Origin: Verrucomicrobiales bacterium
GTDB taxonomy: Bacteria > Verrucomicrobiota > Verrucomicrobiia > Verrucomicrobiales > DEV007
NCBI GenBank assembly: GCA_003232855.1
Contig: QIKC01000042.1
Location: 1 to 5,499 of the forward strand
Direction of reading: 5' to 3'
Length of the DNA stretch: 5,499 bases
The notes under the pieces are model-generated. The model was given only the letters and a program-made list of their open reading frames with translations. It was not told the origin of the DNA and ran no database searches. Position numbers and translations under genes: made by a program. How positions within the stretch are numbered: the stretch's first letter is position 1; every line of letters begins with the position of its first letter. Shown here piece by piece: positions 1 to 5,499 of the stretch.

Positions 1-1
1 A

Positions 2-267
2 AACGACTTTTCGAGACCTGAATGGTTTTGATTTTTTTATCCGCGAAGAGCGCTAAGGACGCGAAGATTTTGACTTCAAGAAGAAGAAAAATCAGCGGGT
101 CGGGCGTCAACTCTCAGCGCATCGCTGCCCTTGCGCGCTACCGCGCTCTCATACGCCCCCCCCTCAGCCGCTTGCGAACTTCGCATCCTTCGTGCTCTTC
201 GCGGACAGATTCAAAAAAGTTCGGTGAACCCAAAGCTGAGGAACTACTCTTCGAGACCTGAATGGTT
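2..267. repeat. 26-bp direct repeat pair with 240-bp period
   Basis: Bases 2-27 and 242-267 match at 24 of 26 positions, including an uninterrupted identical 18-mer (ttcgagacctgaatggtt, at 10-27 and 250-267). The offset is exactly 240 bp. The left copy begins at the window edge, so the repeat may extend upstream, and the 240-bp segment could be one unit of a tandem array. The segment between the copies carries an inverted repeat. Function is unknown. A dispersed intergenic element or a remnant of a small duplicated or mobile unit are the likeliest readings. Confidence 0.75.
40..205. repeat. Imperfect 27-bp inverted repeat (arms 40-66 and 179-205)
   Basis: The arm at 40-66 is the reverse complement of 179-205 at 24 of 27 positions. 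The arms are 112 bp apart. Each arm is itself built from near-repeated short words (cgcgaag, gcgctaag, gacgcgaag). Similar words recur in intergenic DNA of some other bacterial genomes, as I recall them, so this may be a family of dispersed palindromic repeats rather than a local regulator. The transcript could form a long stem, but the large spacer argues against a simple terminator. No T-run follows the right arm. Confidence 0.7.
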
Positions 268-317
268 ACGAATTGACAGAATTTTTGGAGGATGGCTGCG
301 CCGCCGTCGCTGCGTCT

Positions 318-1340
318 TTAGATGTGCGGGGATACTGGTGGGGCGGGGGGTGGATTTTTCGGTGGTAGGCGTCGATGGAAGGGCAGCAGTAGCCAGCCTG
401 CGAGTCCCCAGAAAAGGATGGCGCAGAGGAAACCGGTTAACGAAATGAGTGTGGCGACACCCGCTGGGGTTCCGGCCATCTGGCCGAGTAGTTCTTCGAA
501 CACGACTTCGCGCAGTCCCAGTCCGGATACCGAAATTGGGATCATCGTCAGCACATCGACTACTGGCATGATGGCGAAGATATCGAACATTTTGATATCG
601 ACTGCGAAGGCGAGTGCGCCGCAGTAGAACGCGGCGAAGTAGCAGAAGAGTACGATGAAGGAGATGGCGCAGGCGAGTAGGGAGCGGCGCCATGCGCGGG
701 AGAAGAGTGTGTAGCAATCGGCGAGGTCGAGCACTTTATCTCGCCATGGGAGACGCTTCGGGATGAGTCTTCGTTTTGGATCCGCGGCGGCGAGGAAGGT
801 GATGGCGAGCAGCAATATGGCGACGGCGACAGAGCCGATGGTGATGAAGAATGCGGTCTTGCCGAGTGTCGATGCCATGAACCACTCGTAGCGTGCGCCG
901 GCGAAGAACGTTGCGGCGAAGGCGACGGCGATCAGGCCGCTGAGGTGGTCGGCGATGATCGACAGGATGATCGCCCGCCCGCGTCCCGGGTGGTCGCGCA
1001 TCAGCAGTACGGCGCGGGCGGCGTCGCCGCCGAGGGCGCCGAGGCCGATCAGGTTGAAGGCCATGCCGATGAGGAAAATTCGAGCGAGGCGCAGGGGGGG
1101 GACGTGTATGCCTTGGATTTGCAGGAAGATTCGCCAGCGCCAAACATTGGCTGCGATGCCGATGCCGGCGATGAAAATGCCCAAGGCGACTGCCCAGGGG
1201 CGTCCGGAACTTAAGGTTTCGCTGATATTGGCGCGTAAGTCGGGGGCGGATAGGATCCAGACGAGCAGGCCGACGGCGACCGTCAACTGCGCTAATACAA
1301 GCCATCGTCTGCCTCGATTTGCTGATTTGAGTTGGTTCAC
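318..1340 (-). CDS. LPG synthase TM / flippase-like (AglD-type, UPF0104) membrane protein
   Basis: Predicted 340-aa inner-membrane protein of the lysylphosphatidylglycerol synthase transmembrane (PF03706, flippase-like) family. Members are proposed to move or modify lipids or lipid-linked sugars, but the substrate here is unknown. Hydrophobic segments lie at about residues 14-31, 48-66, 86-105, 124-148, 162-185, 220-245, 253-272 and 296-320. Two family signatures are clear: GLGALGGDAARA (about 99-110) and PISVSGLGLREVVF (about 268-281). The C-terminus is a short Pro-rich basic tail. I chose the GTG at 1340-1338 (MNQLKSANRG...), which gives basic residues just before the first helix and a normal family length. 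An AAGGA sits 14 nt upstream, farther than ideal. A TTG at 1364 would add eight residues. The frame stays open back to 1694, but that part is the antisense of the FKBP gene and looks non-protein-like. It is divergent from the FKBP gene with at most 24 bp between starts. Confidence 0.85.
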   Translation of the reverse strand: MNQLKSANRGRRWLVLAQLTVAVGLLVWILSAPDLRANISETLSSGRPWAVALGIFIAGIGIAANVWRWRIFLQIQGIHVPPLRLARIFLIGMAFNLIGLGALGGDAARAVLLMRDHPGRGRAIILSIIADHLSGLIAVAFAATFFAGARYEWFMASTLGKTAFFITIGSVAVAILLLAITFLAAADPKRRLIPKRLPWRDKVLDLADCYTLFSRAWRRSLLACAISFIVLFCYFAAFYCGALAFAVDIKMFDIFAIMPVVDVLTMIPISVSGLGLREVVFEELLGQMAGTPAGVATLISLTGFLCAILFWGLAGWLLLPFHRRLPPKNPPPAPPVSPHI

Positions 1341-1355
1341 AAAGTAGTTTATGTT
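1327..1355 (+). promoter_or_regulatory. Possible sigma70-type promoter for the FKBP gene
   Basis: TTGAGT at 1327-1332 and TATGTT at 1350-1355 each match the sigma70 consensus at 4 of 6 bases and have an ideal 17-bp spacer. Transcription would begin near 1362, only about 3 nt before the FKBP ATG at 1365, giving a leaderless or nearly leaderless mRNA. That fits the absence of any Shine-Dalgarno sequence before 1365. The element lies inside the 5' end of the divergent flippase-like gene. Weak hexamers make this tentative. Confidence 0.25.
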
Positions 1356-1364
1356 CCTTAACAA

Positions 1365-2138
1365 ATGCGAGCACGACAGACAACCAGCTTTTTCACTAGG
1401 GTTCCGTTTTTTACTTGGGTTCCGATGGGCATGGCCGGTCTGATGCTGGCGGGTTGCACGACTCTCGACAGCCCGGACGAGGTCGAAGATTACGCGCCGT
1501 TGGACGGGCAGGCCTTGCGAACTGATGGCATGCAAGAGCATCTCTCTGAGGCGCGGGCGGCGAAGGGGCGTCTGTTTATGGCGGAGAATAAGCTCAAGCC
1601 CGGCGTGATCACGCGGCCGAGCGGCTTGCAGTACATCGTTTTGGAAGAGGGTGATGGAGCGACGCCGACGCTGAATGATTCGGTGGTCACTCATTATTTC
1701 GTGAGTACGGTGGGCGGACGGGAGCTTGATAATTCGGCAGACTACGGTGGGGCGCAGGAGTTTCGGGTGGATAAGGTGATCGCTGGCTGGCGCGAGGCGT
1801 TACAGGCGATGAAGGTCGGGGCGCGGTGGAAGCTGTACGTGCCTGCGGAATTGGCCTACGGTGAGCGCGGGTTGGCGCAGATTCCCGGCGGCGAGACGTT
1901 GGTGTATGATTTGGAGTTGATGGGGGTGAATCCGGGCGAGGTCGCCGAGACGGCTGTTGTGGCAGTGGCGGAAGATGTGCCGGCGCCGCCATCCGATCTC
2001 GATTTGAGCGAGCCCGCTGTCGACACTCCTCCGAGTTTCGATGCCGGGCAGACGATCTCCGGGCTCGAGGGGGTCGAGCCGGGCACGCGGGTGCAGCGTG
2101 GCGGCGTGCCGTTCGATAATTTGGATCTCCTCGATTAG
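1365..2138 (+). CDS. FKBP-type peptidyl-prolyl cis-trans isomerase, lipoprotein
   Basis: Predicted 257-aa envelope lipoprotein that catalyses proline cis-trans isomerisation in extracytoplasmic proteins. The signal peptide has Arg2, Arg4 and Arg12, a hydrophobic stretch, and a lipobox LMLAGC with Cys31 as the lipidated residue. Residues 55-80 resemble the end of the helical dimerisation arm of Mip/FkpA proteins, shortened here. The FKBP_C domain spans about 80-188 and starts with the family hallmark GVITRPSGLQY. Residues matching the FKBP12 active site are visible: Tyr111, Asp122, Phe133, Val138-Ile139, Trp142 and Tyr165 (in AELAYGERG), so it should be active. Residues 190-257 form an acidic, Pro/Asp-rich tail with no domain I recognise. 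The start at 1365 is needed for a usable signal peptide, since the next Met (1425) would leave only 10 residues before the Cys. It lacks a ribosome binding site. It is the first gene of the plus-strand cluster. Confidence 0.93.
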   Translation: MRARQTTSFFTRVPFFTWVPMGMAGLMLAGCTTLDSPDEVEDYAPLDGQALRTDGMQEHLSEARAAKGRLFMAENKLKPGVITRPSGLQYIVLEEGDGATPTLNDSVVTHYFVSTVGGRELDNSADYGGAQEFRVDKVIAGWREALQAMKVGARWKLYVPAELAYGERGLAQIPGGETLVYDLELMGVNPGEVAETAVVAVAEDVPAPPSDLDLSEPAVDTPPSFDAGQTISGLEGVEPGTRVQRGGVPFDNLDLLD

Positions 2139-2148
2139 GGAAGCGCCT

Positions 2149-2183
2149 TGCGCCATCGCGCTGCCGACGCGATGGAAGTCGCA
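2149..2183 (+). promoter_or_regulatory. Hairpin overlapping the SD of the TMEM220-like gene
   Basis: CCATCGCG (2153-2160) and CGCGATGG (2168-2175) form a perfect 8-bp stem with a 7-nt loop (ctgccga). TGCG at 2149-2152 and CGCA at 2180-2183 can extend it across a 4-nt bulge. The right arm includes the first two bases of GGAAG (2174-2178), the best Shine-Dalgarno for the GTG start at 2189. The hairpin could therefore limit initiation of the downstream gene, or protect the 3' end of FKBP mRNA. It lacks a following T-run, so it is not a standard intrinsic terminator. Confidence 0.5.
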
Positions 2184-2188
2184 GTAAA

Positions 2189-2623
2189 GTGAAAGGCATC
2201 TCTCAGATTATCAGTGCACTCGGCGTCGTGGTGTTCGGCTATTTCGCATGGCTTCAGCTCGACGATGCCAATCCGCAGATGTACCACCAGGCTTCCGCTG
2301 TCGATGCCTTCTTGTGGTTGGCGTTTTATCTGTCGCTGGCCATCGTCTGCGCGCTGGCGTTGGCCGGGTGGACGAGGCCGTGGATGCCGCTGCTGGTGGC
2401 GGGGTTTTGTTTGATCCAGTTGGCTATAACAACGGCGGGAGTGATCGATAACGTTTCCCAAGGGGGCGGCTTCACGCTGGCGGGAAGCCAGATGGCGCCC
2501 GACCGGCCGCGGGTCGAGCTGAGTCGCGAATTCTTTGGCGCGCTGGCTGGGTTGGCCGGGATGGGCATGGTGTGGTGGCAAGTGCGGCGCGGCGCGGGAG
2601 CGAGGATGGGAGGTGCCCGATGA
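2189..2623 (+). CDS. TMEM220-like four-helix membrane protein
   Basis: Small (144 aa) integral membrane protein with four hydrophobic segments at about residues 5-24, 39-59, 64-84 and 112-131. After helix 1 comes YFAWLQLDDANPQMY (18-32), resembling the Q-x-N-D-P-D-P motif of the TMEM220 family (PF15071). Before helix 4 is VELSREFFG (109-117), resembling the family's E-x-x-RE-x-x-G ending. I infer membership from these motifs and the topology; the biochemical function of the family is unknown to me. The start is GTG at 2189 with GGAAG at 2174-2178, 10 nt upstream. The SD is partly inside a hairpin. The stop codon overlaps the next start as ATGA (2620-2623), so translation of the cytochrome gene is probably coupled to it. 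The C-terminal tail (133-144) is short and basic, which by the positive-inside rule suggests a cytoplasmic end. Confidence 0.8.
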   Translation: MKGISQIISALGVVVFGYFAWLQLDDANPQMYHQASAVDAFLWLAFYLSLAIVCALALAGWTRPWMPLLVAGFCLIQLAITTAGVIDNVSQGGGFTLAGSQMAPDRPRVELSREFFGALAGLAGMGMVWWQVRRGAGARMGGAR

Positions 2624-5018
2624 GTCGGGACAATGGGGGGCGGTGGCGGCTGATTCGCCGGGTGATCGCCGCGGTGGCGACGTTGTTCGCTGGCGCGTTG
2701 TTAGCGATCGCCTGTGGCAAGAAGGGTGACAAGGTCGGGGCGTCTGCGGAACCGGAGCAGGCTGGCAGTGTGCGACCGATCCACGATGCGACTTTTGTGG
2801 GGTCGGCGTCCTGCGCTTCTTGTCATGCCGAGGAGGCCGCAGAATGGCACGGCAGCGATCACGATTTGGCGATGCAGCCGGCCGACGCGGAGACCGTGCT
2901 CGGGGATTTCGACGACGTGACGTTCACTCACTTTGGTATCGAGTCGAAGTTTTGGAAGAAGGGCGACGCATTTTTCGTCACCACGCCGAACGGCGATGGC
3001 GTGCCTACGGATTACAAGATCGATTACACCTTTGGTCACTATCCGCTTCAGCAGTATCTCAATTTCCCAAGGGGCGTTACCAGGCTTTGAATATTTGTTG
3101 GGATTCTCGACCGGTGGCGGAGGGCGGGGGGCGTTGGTATCATCTTTACCCCGACGAGAAGATTCCCCATGACGACATTCTGCACTGGACGCGGCAGCAT
3201 TTTAATTGGAACTACATGTGTGCGGATTGTCATTCGACCAAATTGGAGAAGAACTATGATCGGGCGACGGATAGCTATCATACCACTTGGGCGGAGATCG
3301 ATGTCGCTTGCGAGGCCTGTCACGGCCCGGGTTCAGAGCATGTGAAATGGGCGGCGAGCCCGGACGACTACCGGGGCGAATTCGCCGACGTGCTGGGGTT
3401 GGCGGTGGTGTTGAAGGAGAGGGAGCTGGCGGCTTGGATTCAGGATCCGGATACGGGTAAGCCGCGGCGCAGCAGGCCGCTGGAATCGGATGTGCAAGTG
3501 GAGGCCTGTGCGCGTTGCCACGGGCGCAGGCATCCGATCACCGACGACTACGCGCACGGGCAGCGCCTTGGCGACACCCACCGACCGGCGCTTCTCGATG
3601 AGGCGCTTTATCATCACGATGGGCAGATCAAAGAGGAGGTGTATGTCCATGGCTCGTTCGTACAGAGCAAAATGTTCCATAAGGGGGTGCGCTGTACCGA
3701 CTGTCACAACCCGCACACCCTCAAACTCCGTGCGACTGGCAACGCGCTCTGCGCGCAGTGCCATCAGCCTGCGCAGTATGATACTCCGGCACACCATTTT
3801 CACGCTCCCGGCTCGACTGGCGCGCAGTGTGTGGATTGCCATATGCCGGAGCAGCATTATATGGTGGTCGACCCGCGTCGAGATCACAGCATCCGCATCC
3901 CGCGCCCCGACCTCTCGGAGAAGCTTGGCTCGCCGAACGCCTGCACTCAGTGTCATACGGATCAGACCAACAAGTGGGCGGCCGATGCGTTGGCGAAGTG
4001 GTTGAAGGGCGCCGGGCGGACGCTGCCCGACACCCATTACGGGGAAATTTTCGCCGCCGGGCGCAGTGGTGAGCGTTGGGCGGAGCCGCGTTTGATCGAT
4101 CTGGTGGGCGATATGGAGACGCCGCCCATCGTGCGCGCCACGGCGCTCTCCGTGTTGGGCGAGCGCATGACTGCGAACGCTTTCGATGCGACCACTGCGG
4201 CGCTCGGCGACGCCGATCCGATGGTGCGCGAGAGCGCCCTCGGCGGGCTCGAGCGGCTCGAACCGGCGCGGCGGATCGCCTTCGGTGCGGCGTTGTTGGA
4301 AGACCCGGTGCGGATGGTTCGCATCCGTGCGGCGCGGGTGTTGGCGCCGGCGCATGTGGCGCTGGCTGCGGGGCCGCATGCCGTCGCTTTTGCTGCCGCG
4401 CTCGAAGAGTTCAAGGCCTCGCTGCTGGCGCTGGCCGATCGTCCCGGCGCCTACCTCGGGCTCGGTTTGCTCTACGGTGCTCTCGGCGATGCGGCGGCGG
4501 AAGAAGAGGCCTACCGGCAGGCCTTCGTCGTCGATCCCCAGCACATTGAATCGCGATTGAATTTGGCCGAGATACTGTATCGGCAAGGGCGCATCGATGA
4601 GGCGGGAGAGTTGCTGGCCGAAGCGGTGGTGCAGCAGCCCGATCGCGGGGTTGTTCACGAGGCGATGGGGCGGCATTTGGTGCGGGTAAAGCAGTATGAG
4701 CGGGCGCTGCTGTCACTGGCCGAGGCGGTGCGGCTGATGCCGGATAACGCGCATATTCACTACTTTTACGGTGTCGCATTGAACCAGTTGGGGCAGTTCC
4801 AGAAGGCGCTGCCGGTGTTGCAGCGTGCGCACGAGATCGATCCGGAGAATGTCGATTATCTCGGTGGATTGGCGACGATTTGTCGTGACGCGCGCGAGTG
4901 GGATCTCGCCCTTGGCTACGTGCAAAAACTGCTCGATATGTATCCCGGCGCCAGGGAATACCTGAACCTCCAGCGGGGGATTCGCGCGTCGATGCAGCTC
5001 GGCAATAGGAAACGCTAA
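2620..5018 (+). CDS. Octaheme c-type cytochrome with HEAT and TPR domains, lipoprotein; frame interrupted
   Basis: Predicted extracytoplasmic electron-transfer lipoprotein, about 799 aa if the two frames are joined. The ATG at 2620 follows GGGAGG (2608-2613) by 6 nt and overlaps the previous stop. The signal peptide has Arg13-Arg14, a hydrophobic core and a probable lipid Cys32 (LLAIAC, an imperfect lipobox). Eight CxxCH heme motifs begin at residues 65, 201, 231, 297, 359, 378, 404 and 442. The pattern with CEACHGPGSEH, CTDCHNPHT and CVDCHMPEQHYMVVD followed by RRDHSIRIPRPD is that of the multiheme cytochrome c554/NrfA/HAO-like superfamily. HEAT-like helices cover about 485-575, and five TPR units about 609-776. 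Frame 1 runs 2620-3090 (heme 1, stop TGA 3088-3090). The rest reads from about 3066 in the -1 frame to TAA 5016-5018. Alone, the second part would lack a secretion signal, so one protein is intended. Role and redox partner are unknown. Confidence 0.85.
3063..3090 (+). other. Frameshift point in the octaheme cytochrome gene
   Basis: The upstream frame reads QQYLNFPRGVTRL and stops at TGA 3088-3090. The -1 frame reads QFPKGRYQALNICWDSRP, which continues the protein. The switch falls at TTTCCCA (3063-3069). In the zero frame this is T TTC CCA, an X XXY YYZ heptamer on which tRNA-Phe and tRNA-Pro could both re-pair one base back. Joining there gives YLNFPKGRYQAL. The same result would arise from loss of one base (or four) in this homopolymer-rich stretch (tttcccaagggg). 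No strong stem 5-9 nt downstream and no SD-like stimulator upstream are apparent, which weakens the programmed-shift reading. Confidence 0.8.
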
Positions 5019-5026
5019 CAATTTTA

Positions 5027-5499
5027 ATGGATATCGAAAAAATGAGGAAAGACTACACCTGCGGCGGGTTGCGGCGGGCTGATCTCGCCGCCGACGCGCA
5101 CGCGCAATTTGGTCGATGGTTCGATCAGGCCTGCGAGGCCGAATTGCTGGAGCCCAACGCCATGACCTTGGCCACTGCGGGCGCGGACGGTCGGCCGACG
5201 CAGCGCACGGTGTTGTTGAAGGGGTATGACGAGCGCGGCTACGTGTTCTTTACGAACTTCGGCAGCAGCAAGGCGAAACAGATTGGGGAGAATCCCTATG
5301 TCTCGTTGCTGTTCCCCTGGTTGGCGTTGGAACGGCAGGTGATCATTTGCGGGCGAGCGGAGAAAATTCCGGTGGCGGAGACGTTGAAATATTTCGTGAC
5401 TCGCCCGCTGGAGAGCCAGTTGAGTGCTTGGGCATCGGCGCAGAGTGGCATCATCGCTTCGCGCAAACTTTTGCAGATGAAGCTCGCCGAGGTGAAGGC
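5027..5499 (+). CDS. pdxH: Pyridoxamine 5'-phosphate oxidase, 5' part (truncated by window end)
   Basis: FMN-dependent cytoplasmic enzyme that oxidises pyridoxamine/pyridoxine 5'-phosphate to pyridoxal 5'-phosphate, the last step of de novo and salvage vitamin B6 synthesis. The visible 157 codons match E. coli PdxH closely from the start: RKDYTCGGLRRADL (7-20), then RTVLLK (60-65) and FFTNFGSSKAKQ (74-85), which form the FMN phosphate-binding region, then SLLFPWLALERQV (93-105) and RPLESQLSAWASAQS (126-140). The C-terminal dimerisation part with the catalytic Arg-x-His lies beyond the window. The first ATG (5027) gives MDIEKMRKDYT, a usual PdxH N-terminus; ATG 5042 is an alternative. An AGGAAA at 5007-5012 is 14 nt upstream, which is long. 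The start is 8 nt after the cytochrome stop, so co-transcription is likely, though a functional link is not evident. Confidence 0.95.
   Translation, partial: MDIEKMRKDYTCGGLRRADLAADAHAQFGRWFDQACEAELLEPNAMTLATAGADGRPTQRTVLLKGYDERGYVFFTNFGSSKAKQIGENPYVSLLFPWLALERQVIICGRAEKIPVAETLKYFVTRPLESQLSAWASAQSGIIASRKLLQMKLAEVK

Larger units (their letters stand above)
1..317. other. Intergenic region without a supported gene
   Basis: The short open frames here (for example 22-261 on the plus strand) translate into low-complexity Arg/Ser/Ala-rich strings made from the repeat words. They have no recognisable domain and no ribosome binding site, so I call none of them. The region lies downstream of the minus-strand flippase-like gene, whose TAA stop is at 320-318. 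Apart from the two repeats and the T-rich tract at 27-39, I see no RNA gene, terminator or promoter that I can support. Confidence 0.65.

Noticed and set aside
17..39. Intrinsic terminator suggested by the T-rich tract at 27-39
   Set aside because: Only a 3-bp ACC/GGT stem precedes it, too weak for a terminator call.
22..448. Small plus-strand open frames at 22-261 and 131-448
   Set aside because: They are low complexity, have no ribosome binding site and are built on repeat words. The second also runs antisense into the flippase-like gene.
1341..1694. N-terminal extension of the flippase-like protein back to an ATG at 1694
   Set aside because: The extra ~118 residues are the antisense of the FKBP gene, are Arg/His-rich, and have no counterpart in the family. 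The membrane protein makes sense only from about 1340.
2820..3062. Upstream part of the open frame that carries hemes 2-8, read as the true N-terminus from 2820
   Set aside because: In this stretch the other frame carries the signal peptide, the first CxxCH and a sensible sequence, while this frame reads as Arg-rich noise. The real coding switches frame near 3066.
3065..3103. Stem of tcccaa (3065-3070) with ttggga (3098-3103) near the frameshift
   Set aside because: It is a 6-bp stem with a 27-nt loop that overlaps the slippery site itself, so it cannot act as a downstream stimulator and may be chance.
3110..3137. G-rich run (several GG/GGG blocks) as a G-quadruplex stimulating the frameshift
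   Set aside because: It begins more than 40 nt after the slip site, too far for the usual 5-9 nt spacing, and G-runs are common in this GC-rich genome.
3333..4676. A 447-codon open frame on the minus strand inside the cytochrome gene
   Set aside because: It is antisense to heme-binding motifs and TPRs that are clearly coding. Its translation is Arg/His/Pro-rich without domains, an effect of GC-rich codon bias.

Overview
The window is GC-rich bacterial DNA with dense coding on both strands. Two predicted lipoproteins, a polytopic flippase-like membrane protein and a multiheme c-type cytochrome point to a Gram-negative, respiring bacterium. The protein styles and the intergenic repeat words remind me of Verrucomicrobiota (Opitutia-like). 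That placement is a low-confidence impression, since no rRNA or clear lineage marker is present.

Layout. Positions 1-317 hold no convincing gene. They contain a 26-bp direct repeat with an exact 240-bp period, enclosing a 27-bp inverted repeat. Next, on the minus strand, is a 340-aa integral membrane protein of the LPG-synthase-TM/AglD (flippase-like, UPF0104) family (1340 down to 318). It is transcribed away from a plus-strand block that starts almost at the same base: an FKBP-type peptidyl-prolyl isomerase lipoprotein (1365-2138), a four-helix TMEM220-like membrane protein (2189-2623), a large octaheme cytochrome c / HEAT / TPR lipoprotein (2620-5018), and the 5' part of pdxH, pyridoxamine 5'-phosphate oxidase (5027 to the window end).

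The plus-strand genes look like one operon. The spacings are 50 bp, a 4-bp ATGA overlap, and 8 bp. A perfect 8-bp hairpin lies in the 50-bp gap and covers the ribosome binding site of the TMEM220-like gene.

The cytochrome reading frame is interrupted. The first 150 residues (lipoprotein signal and heme motif 1) and the remaining ~649 residues (heme motifs 2-8, HEAT, TPR) are in different frames. They join cleanly by a -1 shift at a TTTCCCA heptamer at 3063-3069. This could be a sequencing or assembly indel, a recent mutation, or programmed -1 frameshifting; the sequence alone cannot decide.

Working picture (inference). The octaheme TPR lipoprotein is an extracytoplasmic redox protein. The FKBP lipoprotein may help fold envelope proteins in the same compartment. 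The TMEM220-like protein, translationally coupled to the cytochrome, may be a membrane partner. PdxH is a housekeeping vitamin B6 enzyme that probably just shares the transcript.
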